Origin: Tenodera sinensis | Taxonomy: Eukaryota > Arthropoda > Insecta > Mantodea > Mantidae | NCBI GenBank assembly: GCA_030765045.1 | Contig: CM060964.1 | Coordinates: 151,758,705-151,822,704 of the forward strand | Length of the DNA: 64,000 nucleotides | Direction of reading: 5' to 3' | Part shown: piece by piece, positions 20,618 through 33,376 of the stretch | How positions within the stretch are numbered: the stretch's first letter is position 1 | Layout of the letters: every line of letters begins with the position of its first letter | Notes under the pieces: generated by a model | What the model was told of the DNA's origin: nothing | The model's database searches: none | What the model saw: only the letters and a program-made list of their open reading frames with translations | Translations under genes and position numbers: made by a program

Positions 20618-23389
20618 CATAGCGGATAGAAGAGATAGTGTGAGCTCTTCGGGAGTTTCTATGGTTCGCTCGCAAGATGGCACTGGTGTCGCGGTCGCTT
20701 CACTTTAGTTCACGAATGCATGGTGAAAATGGGTTTCATATTATCAATTAGCATTTTAAATACCTAAAATCGTAAGCACGAATATTTGAAATACTGTTTT
20801 GAAACATCGTCTTTCCTTGACACATAATATAGGATGCTATTTTACAATAATGGGTATTATAATTAATGAAGAACAATGGGAAATATCTGCTTACATGATT
20901 TTATGCTGAAAAATTAAACCATAATGCAAATTATGTATGTTATGTATATAAAATATCGAAACTCACCGTGGAATTACATGTTGGAGACCTTGGAGAGTTT
21001 ACGTGTTGATTTTGCTGACTTCGATGACGTCATTTCTCTACTGATTTCCTTGGTACGAAAAAAGAAGCGACACTGCATGTAATGTAGTGTTAACTTTCCA
21101 GCTAAATCTAGTTTGTGTTCCACGCAACATCCTATTCCACTGGGTCCTAATATGATTTCGTCTGTTATCTAAGCACTCGTAAAATATATCACCCCACAAA
21201 CTTTCAGACGAGCACATTTGCTTCTCCAAAATAGCCTCGACTTGCAAAAGAATATTAACCACACATTCAGAGGGGTAGGTTAAATACCCACAATTTTTTA
21301 GGGTGCCATAGTCTTTTATTGTAGTGAAAGTGGAAGCTAATGTGTCAGAGGGTAGATCGGTGGACAGAGTAGAGACACAGGTTTCACAACTAAGTTTTTC
21401 GAGCATCTTTTTTACTATATAACCCCGTAAGTTGTGTACTAAGCATCTTTTAGAAATATTGTCCTTATAGAGTTCGGGAACTTCACTTTCCCAGTCAAGT
21501 ATTTTAGTTTTATTCTTTATTTTGTTTCCAACAAAATCCAACAGCTCACGGTTTTTTTGCTCAGTTTGTTTTGCCAATATACGAATTTGATTCCTAAAAG
21601 ATGTAAGTGGTGGCTCCACTTTATTCTCGCAATTAGCAGCATTTGACAGTGCAAGTTTTACGGGACATACACAGCCTGTAGCATATATAAATGTAAAAAG
21701 TCAACTGTGGAAGGATGGTCATCACAGCTTAAAGAACGCATAATTCCAAAGTGCCGTTCAAGGGGGTCTTTGCTGTTAATACGTATGCAAATCCTCTATT
21801 CCATAAATACTCGGACACTTCCAAAGTACTTTTTAAGGTGACTCTAAGAGATTCCATTGTTCTAGTTGAGCAGAATGTGTTATTTTCAGACGTTATTATG
21901 CGAAAGAAATATTTTAGTACTCTGTGAGATTGCGAACTTTTATAGAGTGCTTTAATTGGAACTGTGGAGTTTAATGCATCTACAAGATTATTTACATCTC
22001 TTGTGAATAGTTCAGTATTTTCGCTTCCCTTAAATGTTTCAAAATTAATTTTCCTGAAGAAGTCAATGCCATTTGCAGTGCTGTTACTGAACAATTGAAA
22101 ACACAGTCTCGCATTCATTTTCTGAAAAGAGGTGGGGGTCTATGTGGGATGAGGTCAATTTCGGGCAAACTCTAAGACCAGCAAATTTAGGAGAAGTGTC
22201 AGCTTCTTAAATATATCTATAAAAATTATATTGGATGCTCTTATTTCTGTATAAGACATCCACCTTATCATGAAAATAATTTCTCGTGCATTTTATTATG
22301 TGGACGCAATCTGAAAAAGCCCATATTCTTCTTTTGTCATCAAGTGGGTGCTGGATACTGCATTGTACATTTTCACATGTTGCTCCTATTCCTAAATTTT
22401 TCCATATTTTTCTGTTTGATTAACTTGCATCACTAGTGAAACCAACAATTCTTATCCCTGAGTTTTCTAACTGGATAATCACTTCTATAAGGAGCTTAGC
22501 TATTATATCACCGGGTGTAGCGTTTCTACTTGCGTAAATCGCTACTGGTTGGCTCCAATTATGTAGTAAGGGAACAAACATAAAAACTAAAGCATGGTTA
22601 GCCATAGAATTTTTCTGATTGTCAGGAGTGTGTTCACCTAGATTCACGAATCCGTCCACTTTTAGTGAGCTAGCATTGAACCTAACTTCTTCTCTTAATT
22701 TGACTGGATCCTGCCTCTGGTAATTTACTGATTGTTGAATATTGCTTTTTCAGTAATTTATTGTCTCTGTTTTGTGGAGATTTTCGGAATTTATGCACTG
22801 TAGTTAAGTACCTGGGTAAATTAGGAAATATATAGGGAATTGCCCTTGGTTTTAACCGCCATTTAATTCTAGGGATTTCAACTAGTTTTCCATGCACAAC
22901 GAATCAATCAACTTTCACTAAAAAGTCCTCTGGAAAATGTTTGTCACAAATACTAGATTTAACAGATAATTTGGTGTCTTTCCTAGGAATAGACTTTTCC
23001 CATTTGTAAAACAGATTTTTATCTTTAGGAGGAGTAAAAAAATGTCTAGCTTCTGAGCAGTTTATGTATCCTGAACGACACCCGGGTACAAAACAAGTTG
23101 GCATTTTTAATCAATCAATTATTGATGTTGCTTGAAACTTACGTTTTGAAGAACACACACATTTATGCACAAACTTAGAAGCAATTTCACAAGTTATGTA
23201 CCTAATTACTCACAACACACAACGCATAAGTATAAAATTGTCTGTACTTCCGAATCACATACTAGGCAGTTCGGCCGCATTTTGAGGCGACTGCGATCGC
23301 CACGCCGCAGTTTCGGTCAGTTGCCACGGGACCCCGGATCATACAGTAAACTAGCGGGAGAGCTCACACTTTCTCTTCTATCCGCTATG
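20618..23389 (-). mobile_element. P-element-like DNA transposon inside the microsatellite
   Basis: About 2.77 kb. The ends are inverted repeats: CATAGCGGATAGAAGAGA then GTGTGAGCTC at the left, and the same sequence inverted at 23389-23350 (one or two differences, then divergence). It is flanked by GTATTAG at 20611-20617 and 23390-23396, a 7-bp match close to the 8-bp duplication usual for P elements; the ATT-like context blurs the boundary. It encodes a THAP-type transposase pseudogene on the minus strand. Confidence 0.75.
21038..23104 (-). pseudogene. P-element-type transposase (THAP), degenerate
   Basis: Minus-strand pieces in family order. THAP DNA-binding domain 23104-22904 (CFVPGC start; CDKHFPEDF with the second Cys-His pair). 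AVPxxF-like box RAIPYIFPNLPRYL at 22897-22682. RNase-H-like catalytic region 22659-22420 (MDGFVNLGEH, NHALVFMFVPLLHNWSQP, IVGFTSDAS). A GTP-binding-region analogue with HPLDDKRRIWAFSDCVHIIK at about 22340. Then LCFQLFSNSTANGI and a C-terminal region 22118-21729. Just after it, in another frame near 21750-21700, is ERHFGIMRS...DDHPS, a hallmark of this family. The tail piece is 21619-21038. At least four frame breaks and stops make it non-functional. Confidence 0.88.
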
Positions 23390-24078
<689 letters not shown>

Positions 24079-25220
24079 GCCCGATCGCTTAAGTGGTGGG
24101 ATGTTTATTGGTTCTCGTTTTAGCGCTCTTACTATCTGCCACACCTTATGGTTACCGGGTTGTAGCCCTGCTAGTGTTTGGTCCCACTGCTCCTGGGCTT
24201 GTGCATTTATTCGCGTTTTGATTGCGCTATTATTGTTGCCATGTCTACTCTGTGAACTAAGTTCCTTGTTCGCTGCCATCTTCGCCTCTCGTGGTCTCTT
24301 TCATGAATGAGAGCCATTAGGTCCGGCGGGTACGTAATTACGTGTTTCGCCGGGGTTTTTATCGGCACTGCTGCGTTTACGGCAGTTTGTATGGCCTCTT
24401 CAAGCAATTCAGCAGCGCGGTCTACTGCTTGATGGTTCGTCAGGACTACAGGGAACTCTAGAGCTCTGTCTAGGTAAGTTGTAAACTTGTCCCAGTTGGC
24501 CTTGTAATTTAGCCTGATTGGTGGGGGTTGGAAAATTGGTGGCGCCTGAATGTCTATTTGGACCGCATAGTGGTCTGAGGCAAGCGCTTCTACTGTTTTC
24601 ATTTTATAGCAGAAGGATGTATTTTTAAAGAGACTGATGTCCAGGGTGCATGTCGCTTGATTTGGCTGTTGCGGTATGTATGTTGGTGCCCCTGGATGAT
24701 CTATTATATAGTCATTGTTCATCATATGTGTGTGCAGTGCCCTTCCTTCGGTGTTTGCAGTTTCGCAACCCCACGCTGGATGTTTCCCGTTGAGGTCACC
24801 TGCAGCCACGACTACGTTGTCTAATTGTAGGATGGTGTGTATGTCGGTTAGGTTTAAGTTTGTTGGCGAAAAATAAATACTTGCCAGTGTGGCCGGTCGA
24901 TTATGGATGGTAAGGGAGATAGCCGTGGCTTCCGCTTCTTTAAGAGGGGGAATGTTTTTGTGTGTATGGATTAAATTTTCGTGGACCACTATCGCTGTGC
25001 CTCCGTGTGCTTTTCCCTCTGGTCTGTCTGTTCGGTATATTTTATAGCCTGGGATGCGGAGTCTTGCTTTCGGGGTAAGTAGCGTTTCGTTTAATAGTGC
25101 TACTGTTATGGTGTGTTGGTATATGTACTGTTTTAATTCATTCAGGTGTCGCCGCGCCCCCCTGATGTTCCAATATATTATTTTATGTGTAGTTGTTTGA
25201 TCTGTGTCTGTGTGTGCCAT
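24079..25220 (-). pseudogene. LINE A ORF2, endonuclease part
   Basis: Starts at the ATG at 25220 (MAHTDTDQTTTHKIIYWNIR). An open frame runs to 24207, giving ALLNETLLTPKARLRIPGYK, RTDRPEGKAHGGTAIVV, AAGDLNGKHPAWGCE (GDLN Asp present), LASDHYAVQIDIQ (SDH present) and the linker RDHERRRWQRTRNLVH. A frameshift near 24240-24280 leads to the next frame (SQSRHGNNNSAIKTRINAQ, LKREPINIPPLKRSG), which enters the Asn expansion at 24078. The endonuclease looks intact in this copy; the ORF as a whole is not. Confidence 0.9.
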
Positions 25221-25335
25221 GAGTCTGTCTAGGTTGTGTGAGTGAGTGTTTGTGTGTGTGTGTGCGTTTGTGTGTATGTAGCTATGTCTCTTGGCTTATT
25301 AATTAATTAATTTTTTTTCCTCTTACTTTTTCGGG

Positions 25336-26186
25336 TTAGCGGATGCGTGCTTCATTTGTTTTATCAACTAGTGAGTTGAAGCCTTCCATGAAGTAGTGCA
25401 TATGCATTTGGCGGTCTTCATCGCTTTTCCATGTTGTGTCTTTGTATAAGGCTGCGTACATTTCAAGTAGCGCTTCGTAGCCTTTAATTATGACTCCGTT
25501 TCCTAGGACTACTAGTGTCATTTTAGTGTTTGGATTAAAGTTTAGCACAGGTTGCCCCTCTCGGCTCATTTTGAAGTGTAATGGCCTGTTTTCGTAGTGC
25601 TTTTTGGTTAATCTCCCATTTATTGTCTTTGCATCTTCTGTGCGCTTAGGGTTCTGGGGTCTTACTGCCGCCTGCATTGCTGTCTCGGTCTCTGTCGGTG
25701 TTTCTATGCTCCGCTTGGGTATTTGTGCACTTTTCTCACTTGGTGCACGGGTCTTTCTCCTATCGTACTTGCTTACTGTGGGAGCAGTTTGATGGTGACC
25801 GCTGTTGTAGTGGTAGGAAGCTTGTGCACTTGGTGGTGGTGTTGGTGCACGGGTCTCTATACCATCATGCCTGCTTTCTGAGGTAGCAGTTGGATGGTGA
25901 CCTCGTGTAATATGGGCGAAGGTGCCCCTTTCCTGCGAGTATATGCCTTCGGAGGTGCGGGGGGATGTTGCGCTCTGCTTTTTGGGTTGTGGGGTATGCC
26001 AGGTTTCGGTATACTGGGCATCCTCTCCATCTTGCCCCGTGCTCCGAAGAGTTGCAGAGTGCACATCTTCTTATTGCGCTTTGGCACTCACTCACGTGGT
26101 GGCCGCCGGCACAGCGTGAGCATATTTACTAAGCCGCACAGTTCTTTGTGAGATGGCGGAATCCTAGGCACCTCCCGAATTGCCGG
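25336..26186 (-). pseudogene. LINE A ORF1, C-terminal part
   Basis: A minus-strand frame from about 26064 to 25336 encodes the Pro/Ser/Thr-rich middle and the C-terminal domain (FKMSREGQPVLNFNPNTK, EMYAALYKDTTWKSDEDRQM). The last knuckle (CALCNSSEHGARWRGC) is readable in an overlapping frame at about 26060. More N-terminal sequence is missing because the element is truncated at about 26186. It aligns base for base with LINE B 15602-16420. Confidence 0.85.
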
Positions 26187-27650
26187 CAGAAAGAGCTGGT
26201 TTATATGTGCTGGTAGGTACCACCCTCCCGTAACCTGGCGGCGCCGTGGCCGAGCGGTTAGCGCGCTCGCCTGCCATCTAGGCGGCCCGGGTTCGATCCC
26301 AGGGACCCGCATGTGGCATTCGTGGTGGACGAAGCGGCGTCAGGGCGGGTTTTCTCCGGGTGCTCCGGTTTCCCCCGCCATCTCATTCCACCGGTGCTCC
26401 ATCTTCATTCCATGTGTCATCAGTGTCACCGCCTGCGGTGCCGTAGTAGTAAAAGCGGGCGTTAAACACTACTAATCATAATATAACCTCCCGTAACCTG
26501 ATTGGTCCACCTGTTTCCTGTGATCTCCTATGATTGAGCCACGGGGTTTGGCTGTGGGTCTGTTTAGCAGAGCAAGGTACCATGTCTTATGAAGTTTGAG
26601 AGCTTCTTCTTTCTTGTTAAACTTGTCTTTATGCTTGTAAATTTCGATTGCTTCACGGTATAGGCGTGTGTGGTAATGGGAAGTTGTAGCGAGGATATCT
26701 ATTTCATCGTAGCGGATGATGTGTTCACCGGGTGCTTCTAAGGCATGTTTGGCAACTGTTGATTTATCCGGCTGTCCCAGGCAGCAATGTCTACGGTGTT
26801 CTTTTAACCTGGTATTGATACTGCGTTGGGTGGTGTCCACGTAGACTGACTCGCAAGAGCAAGGTATTCGGTACACTCCAGCCGAGTTAAATGGGTTTCT
26901 GGGATCTTTAGCTGAACGAAGAAAACAGTGAATCTTTTTGGTCGGAAGGAAAACTGTTTCTACATTATGGGCCTTCAATAATTTAGAAATACGGCCTGTA
27001 GTGTTGCAAATAAGGAAGGTATACCGTACCTTTCCTGTCATTAGGGTGTTGTCCCCTTTGTGTTTGAGTTTTCTTTTTCGGGTGTAATGCTCTTTTTATT
27101 TCTTTTTGTGTGTGCCCATTATTACCGAGAGCGTATTCTAGATGTAGTAATTCCTGTTGTAAGGACTGAAGTTCGCATATTGTTAAGGCTCTGTCTACCA
27201 AAGTTTTGATCACGGCCCGTTTTTTCTTGGATGATGGTTTGAGGTTTTGTGAAGATATCGGTTGGTGTGGGTGGGTTTGCGACAAACTGTGTGTCCTAGT
27301 GTGCCATCACTTTTCTTGATAACAAGAACGTCCAGGAAAGGGAGTGTACCATCTTTTTCTTTCTCCGTAGTAAACTGAATCCGAGGGTTTAGATTATTAA
27401 TGTGAAGCAAAAACTCTTCTAAGACGGAGTCTCCCAGGTCCCATATCACAAAGCTGTCATAAACATAGCGAAACCAACAGGCGGGGTTTTTTTTTGGGGG
27501 GGGGGGGGGTGGAGTGAAGTGCAGCGGCTTCGAAGTGTTCCATATAAAAGTTGGCTATTACAGGGCTCAATGTTGCTATGTCTCTAACCCTCATCAACAT
27601 TTGCTCTCGCTTGGTCCCCGATGTAAACTCAATAATAAAAAAAAGCTTCC
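26187..27650 (-). pseudogene. Penelope-like element, reverse transcriptase end plus GIY-YIG endonuclease
   Basis: Minus-strand 3' part of a Penelope-like retroelement. Reading order: LSPVIANFYMEHFEAAALHS (about 27570), then a C-rich/A-rich interruption at 27485-27510, then WFRYVYDSFVIWDLGD (about 27450), LPFLDVLVIKKSDGTLG, RKPTHTNRYLH and SNHHPR. The C-terminal GIY-YIG-type domain is GVYRIPCSCESVYVDTTQRS with RLKEHRRHC, HALEAPGEHIIRYDEIDIL and LYREAIEIYKHKDKFNKKEE (27041-26472). The polymerase box reads YVYD where the family has YVDD, and the YIG element reads YVD, so both activities are probably lost. Frameshifts fall near 27250 and 27040. A SINE interrupts the 3' tail. Confidence 0.88.
26238..26486 (+). 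mobile_element. tRNA-derived SINE with 14-bp TSD
   Basis: A 249-bp SINE flanked by the exact duplication CCTCCCGTAACCTG (26224-26237 and 26487-26500). The head resembles a tRNA: A box TGGCCGAGCGGTTAGCG near 26248 and B box GGTTCGATCCC near 26290. The tRNA-unrelated body has TTCTCCGGGTGCTCCGGTTT, and the tail ends in an ATAATATAA-like A/T run. It is inserted in the 3' tail of the Penelope-like element. Confidence 0.92.
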
Positions 27651-28658
27651 CACTGCGCAACTTTTGCAGTGCACAAACATAAAAGTTTTCGAAAACATTT
27701 AATTTAAAAAATTGTAACACTTAACAGAGTAAACATAGAGAGTTCATAGTTTGCAGGTGGTGGCACTATAGTTCACTCTAGCTGAGAAAACAATATAAAC
27801 GTAGTCTAGCGGTTAGTTTATTAGTTAGTGCGTGATGAGTATAGAAACAGCAAACTTCGGAGTTTTACTAAAAAATACATTTTCTGTAGAAATTTGGACC
27901 TATGGAAGTGTATAATGTCCCTAAAAAGGCTATAACCTATTAGAGAAAAGAATTCTGCATAGAATAATTTGTTCAAACTTGAAATTTATAACAAGTGAAT
28001 ATTTAAAGCATGCTATTGGGAACCTCGCAACAGCGTAAGAGTGGAAAAGCACGAAGCTAACAGTAACTCGTATGCACTAGATATAGTCAGATATACCCCA
28101 TTTAACTCCATACTGTCATCTAAGGGGGAGATAACCTATAGAATCAAATGCAACATTAGGGCTTTAAACAAGATAAGTCTTATGCTGAAGCCAAGTGGCT
28201 ATTCCTACATTTGAGAAGAAAAAAATACAGTAAAGAAAACAAAAGTCTCTGATGATAATGGAGTTAATACAGAGAGACCCAAAAACATGAGAACCGCTAA
28301 GCGGTGTTTTTCCACTGCGCAAACGGAAACACGGTAACAGCAGCTGATGTACACAACGTCACGTGCATGACTTGTTTTTCTCTGCTCTGGAAGTGCAGTA
28401 TCGAGGTGCTGGTTATATCATGTGGTTGACTTATTACAGCGTGCTTTATTGTTTTGTCCTGTATTTAGTCACAAACTGTTTTATGGCTGAGTATTTGTTT
28501 TCTGCTGCACAGCGTGAGTTTGTTTATGGCTCGTGTGTGTTAACTCAGTCTACTCGCCAAGTGAAAGTGCAATTTGCAGAAAGATTTTCAAGTGACCTGC
28601 GATTTCTATCTCTAGGATCAGCATAAAGTGTACAAGACATACCCACACATCCTGGAAG
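27651..28658. other. No recognisable gene
   Basis: AT-rich sequence. One ORF at 28363-28626 (+) reads AEYLFSAAQREFVYGS, which faintly resembles the N-terminal helix-turn-helix of some insect transposase-like proteins. The match is too weak to name. Confidence 0.4.
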
Positions 28659-31360
28659 AATTGAATCGGTCGGTGGAGAAAGGAACTAAGCCATTTTTTT
28701 CACGATTTCATTTTTTCGCGCATTCACTTTAATTCCACTGAAATACATCGTCCTGTGTTGAAAGGAACTATATCCAACGGCTGCTTAGCGGAGAAAAACG
28801 AATCTCTGTGCATTTATCAGGAGGAGAAAGGAACTATGTCAGTGACTTAATTCGTTTCTCCTCATTTCTTTGACGTCAACTGCAGGCGAGGCGCCCCTCT
28901 TGCATCAAGTATGGGCTTCGACAATGGGTGGAATATTACGTCTATGTAATCATTCTTGTTTCTCTGCATATGAGACTGCAACTGTTTAGTCAGAAGCTTG
29001 TTGTGAAGCAATCATGAAACCAAAAAGAAAGAGAAACGAGGAGCAGCACAAAAGGAAAAAAATAAAATATGCAAGAGTGCATGGACTACCCTACTTGAAC
29101 TACCAGGGCAATCCTGTACCTGGGAAAAGTGTCGGAGCAGATTGCAAGTAAATAAGGCAATAACTATTGCAGCATGAAATGTGCAATGCATTACTTTTAT
29201 ATTTTACAGAGAGCTTTATTACTGATACTAATGTAATTCGATACTGTTTTAGGTGTCGGATGGAATGCTTCCACCGTATTAATGATACACAACGCCTGAA
29301 AATTCTGTCAGATTTTCTTAACATAGAAGATAAAAATGCTCAAGATATACATATACAAGGGCTAATTGTTGTTAAAGAAACAGCAACACGAACCTGCAGA
29401 TATTGTAACAAGCGACAGAATTATTTTGATTATTTTGTTGTTGTAGAAGGTAGACGCACGGGCTTTTGCAAGCAAGCATTTCTTAATCTTCATGCTGTAT
29501 CACAGAAACGAGTATTTCGCATATCAAGTCTTCTTATTAAAGGACAAATTCCAAGGGATAAACGGGGTGAAAATGAGTGCACCATCAAAACTACAGAAAA
29601 TATATTGAATGCAATACATGATCATATCCATTCGTTTCCCCTTAGGACAACCCACTATGCTGGCAAAGAAATAAAATACTTGGACGCACGTTTGAATATC
29701 AAAAGTATGCATGACCTTTTCCGGCAGAAATATCCAGAGTTTGATGTTAAGTATGATTTTTACAGAAAGTACTTCTCGGAAAATGCTAATTATGCTTTAG
29801 GCCGCCCACAAATTGATGTTTGCAGCAAATGTGAGGAACTAGAAGTCAAAATAAAGAGCCCTCATATTACTGACAGTAGCATGAGGGCAGCGCAAATTGA
29901 TCTTGATATACACAAGCGTAGGAGTAAGAGATTTTATACTGCCATAAAGCAAGTGGAACAAAAGGGACGACCATGTTGCTGGATTGGCATTTGACTTTAT
30001 GCAGAATTTGGCTTTACCAAAATCCCTGTACAAGAAATATGTTACCTTAGACAGTTATGGGTAAACAGTTTTAGCATTTATAATATCAAATCCAGGCATT
30101 GTATCGTGTATCTGTATCATGAAGGTGAGGGAAAGAAGGGGGCCAATGAAGTATGTTTCTTTTTATACGATTACGACTACTCTGCCAGAAAATATTACAG
30201 AACTACACTTCTCTGATAGAGTCTCGGGGCAAAACAAAAATCACACCCTAATCCGAATGTGCCTGGTATTGACACAGCTGAGAAGAATAAATAAGATCTT
30301 TCATCGATTTCCAGAGGTGGGTCATTCATTTCTTCCATGTGATCGAGTGTTTGGTGTACTTAAAAGAAAAATATGAAAATGTGATAGATTTTAAACTCCC
30401 AAAGAATATGTGGATTGATTGATTGATTGATTTGTGGGTTTAAGGGCGCTCAACTTCTAGGTCATCAGCGCCCTAAATATGTGGAGCTGATAGCTAATAG
30501 TATTACAGGAATAACTGACTATGGCACAGACAGAAAGCATTACCTATGCATTTTGACAAGTGGTGGCCACAATTTTACAAAAAGAATGTGATTTCAATGG
30601 AAACAGCAAGTAAGAATTTCCAAGAAATAAGAAAGAATCATTTGCAATTTCCCAGTATAAGGGATTTATTTTCGAGGCTAATAAGCCTGGAATAATAAGA
30701 ACACGTCCGTTTATCAATAGTTGTCTGACACATACATTCTGTTTGCTGAAAACGCGTTCAAATTTTCACATGGCCCTGGAGCCAGCTTATCCACAACTCG
30801 AAGTGCCCATTCAGAAAAAAGAAAATGGAGGACATTCAAAAGCTGATGAAATATATACTCGTACATGAGAAGATGCACAAAAATGTTATGAAGATCTATT
30901 GCAGTGGCCAGTGATTTCATAAAACAGTCTTTAGGTACAGTTGATTGAATCAGGTACCGTAATTTGCAAATTACTTCTCCAAAATTCTTAAATGTACTAC
31001 AAATGTCAATGTGCTTTTTCATATTGTGTTGTTTATGATTGTATCTATGTTATTTTAGATGCTGAACATCAATATTGTAACAAAAACTACATTTTTAAGA
31101 AAATAAACGCATTAGCAGTGGTAAACCTATCATCGAGTGGAGAAACGAACTAAGTCAATTTTTTTTCAAAATCAATTTTTGCAATATTTGCTAAGAATTA
31201 AGTGAGTGCATTTATATGTATTTACTGGACTGCAATAAAGAATACAATAAAACATCGAACAGAAATTTCTGAAAATTAGTTTACCGGCTAAACAGTTTTT
31301 TATCTCTCCTGAAAAGTTAAAAAATTGACTTAGTTCCTTTCTCCGCCGACCGATTCAATT
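28659..31360 (+). mobile_element. DNA transposon with 36-bp TIRs
   Basis: About 2.7 kb. The left end AATTGAATCGGTCGGTGGAG... is repeated inverted at the right end (31360 to 31325) with about two mismatches over 36 bp. The boundary could be at GAATCGG with an AATT duplication, since AATT is palindromic. Copies of the terminal motif GGAGAAAGGAACTA recur inside, near 28690, 28832 and 31136, and in shorter form at 28760; these are candidate transposase binding sites. It carries a transposase-like gene on the plus strand. Confidence 0.85.
29014..30376 (+). pseudogene. Transposase-like gene of the 28.7-31.4 kb element (GQNKN family), broken
   Basis: Exon 1 (29014-29147) starts MKPKRKRNEEQHKRKK and ends VGADCK. 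A GT-AG intron of 105 nt (29148-29252, GTAAATAAG...TGTTTTAG) restores the codon for CKCRMECFHRIND. Exon 2 is open to 29994 (CRYCNKRQNYFDYF, GRPQIDVCSKCEELEVKIKS). A one-base loss near 30020 shifts the frame of LALPK...VQE, and the later part reads FSDRVSGQNKNHTLIRM and VGHSFLPCDRVFGVLKRK in 30119-30376. I recognise this as a widespread, mostly unnamed arthropod protein family with a presumed RNase-H-like transposase core. No characterised function is claimed. A stretch between the blocks appears deleted. Confidence 0.7.
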
Positions 31361-31869
31361 AAAACAAAATATCCGCCAGTAAAATGCCAGCATTTCGTAA
31401 GGTGAACTATGGCGAGTGATGGATAATTTACTAAGGAGGTGCCAAAATGTATGGACGACGACGTTGTCCAGTTTCAGCATCTCCGTTGATAACATTGGTA
31501 AGTAAAACCTTTAAAAGTAGTTTTGAAAATGTTGTATGGTTTCATCTGGGCTGTTCTATGACCGGCAGTCGGCGACGAGCGTCGAGGGCGCGTACAGGGA
31601 AAACACAGCGCAACGGTTCGAAGTCTTTTAGATCACCCGTTAGAAACTGCACACTACGAAATTTCTATAGTTAAGACTTTAAAATTTCTCCAATATGAAC
31701 CAGTACATAAAAGCATTTGTCAGCATCACCAACCAGCTACATCCTTGGGAAAGCCATTAACTAAAGAAGTTGTTGATACACTGCCGCTGCTGGATTACAG
31801 ATCAATTCAAACTCGTGCTACGATAGTTATTATGGAGTGAAAATCAATGGTCATATGATTGCGCAGAAC
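31361..31869. other. No recognisable gene
   Basis: Contains a short ORF (31447-31674) with a GTAAGT donor-like site at about 31499. No domain is visible. Confidence 0.4.
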
Positions 31870-31873
31870 TTAA

Positions 31874-32353
31874 CCCTTTCAATACCGAATTATTTTGCTA
31901 CTTATGTCGTTCTTCCTCTAATTAGAAGCCGGTTTAGATTAGGGGGTGTGGAACACCTTCAGCCTGCTGGCTTGAATAGCCACGATCGTTAAGGCAACAC
32001 GTAGTGCACTGGCCATGCACTCAAAGCCAGAGTCTCGGCAACCGCAGTCAAATGTGCCTGTGCTAAAGGACGGGGAGGGCCCACGTAAAATAATCGCTGT
32101 GATGGAACGCGTGGATGATGACGGGGTATCATTTGACTGCGGTTGCATGGATTTTGCTTCTTTTCTTATATAAAAACACTACGATGTATATTGTAAAAAA
32201 AGAACAATTTTCTACAGTTCAGAACATCTCAAATGCATATGTTTAATTGGGGACGAACAATATAACAAGAATATAGCAGAAAAAACTGTTAAAAGTATTA
32301 CAAATAGGCAAAAAAGTCTATGTTTCTTATAATACACACCGGGACTGAAAGGG
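31874..32353. mobile_element. piggyBac-type MITE (TTAA TSD)
   Basis: A 480-bp element bounded by TTAA at 31870-31873 and 32354-32357. The left end CCCTTTCAATACCG and the right end, read inward, CCCTTTCAGTCCCG are inverted repeats. An internal inverted pair (ACCGCAGTCAAATG near 32038 and CATTTGACTGCGGT near 32130) forms a further hairpin. No ORF encodes a transposase. TTAA plus CCCTTT ends is the piggyBac signature. Confidence 0.85.
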
Positions 32354-32357
32354 TTAA

Positions 32358-32960
32358 TGGAGTATATGGTTAAGACAGGAGCCAATCCATCACAGGATAC
32401 TGCTTTCCATTCTCATCCCAGTTCTTACTTAAAAAACTGCAGTAAAAAGTAAACAACTGGGTGCTTTCGGAGTGGATTATCGTCAAATCTCAACAAGGTT
32501 TGTGGAACAAACGAAAACAAAAGCAACAATGATCACCTGGAAAGGAAGGTCCTCGCAACTCAGGGGACCAGAAACCAAAGTCGCAAGAAAAGGAGCCTTG
32601 TTAGAAAATTATCATACAATGTTACAGAACTAGCTACAATCTACTATCATTGAGACAGTTAAAGAAAGTGAAGCTGGAGAGCACAACTTGCCACATCAGG
32701 ATGTCATTAAGGTTTTTAGCGAGACTACGGAAATACGTCCACTTTTTGATGGGCAACTAAGGATTCCGAAGGAAATTCATTGAATGACGGCATAAGAGAC
32801 ACAACTTGATTGAACCAGTTCCAAAGATAAAAATTTATTTTAAGCAGCATACCATTACTATAATTGTCATTTTCGAGTTATCTTGAAAATAGGCCTGTCA
32901 CTGACGGACAGAGATTTTCTAAAATGCTTTTGGTGAAGCCGGTAGATACGCAGGAAATGA
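32358..32960. other. No recognisable gene; nuclear flank of the mtDNA insert
   Basis: Unique-looking sequence with no long ORF. It ends at the mtDNA junction, where the shared bases CGTAA leave a few bases of ambiguity. Confidence 0.5.
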
Positions 32961-32999
32961 CGTAAATGAAACCTAGTGGGTTATAGATATAGGACTGTA

Positions 33000-33040
<41 letters not shown>

Positions 33041-33376
33041 ATAAATTTAATTATATATCTTTATCTTATGTAATTAACTAAAAATAATTGGAATACACCT
33101 CCATATGTATTTATTATTAAGACCCTTTTTTATTTCTTCCCATATAGGTTATTATACCCTATATAAATTTAAGTGTTAATTTATACGTATAATATAATAT
33201 AAATCTTTCTTGATATATTCTTAGTAGAAAATAAGAAATATATTTATATTATGTCCTTATTATACTACAAATCCATTCTAATATTATTTTATTAATTTAG
33301 CTCTAAGGAAATTAATCACAAATCTTAATTTCAGTCCAGCAAAATAAAAATTTCTTTAAACTACAAAATTCATACT

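Noticed and set aside
26238..26310. Functional nuclear tRNA gene
   Set aside because: It has A and B boxes but sits at the head of a 249-bp unit with TSD and tail, so it is a SINE.
28363..28626. ORF resembling an insect transposase helix-turn-helix start
   Set aside because: Only a faint match over ~25 residues, ends just before the transposon TIR; not enough to call.
31447..31850. Possible host exon with a GTAAGT donor at about 31499
   Set aside because: Downstream frames contain stops and no partner exon or domain is visible.
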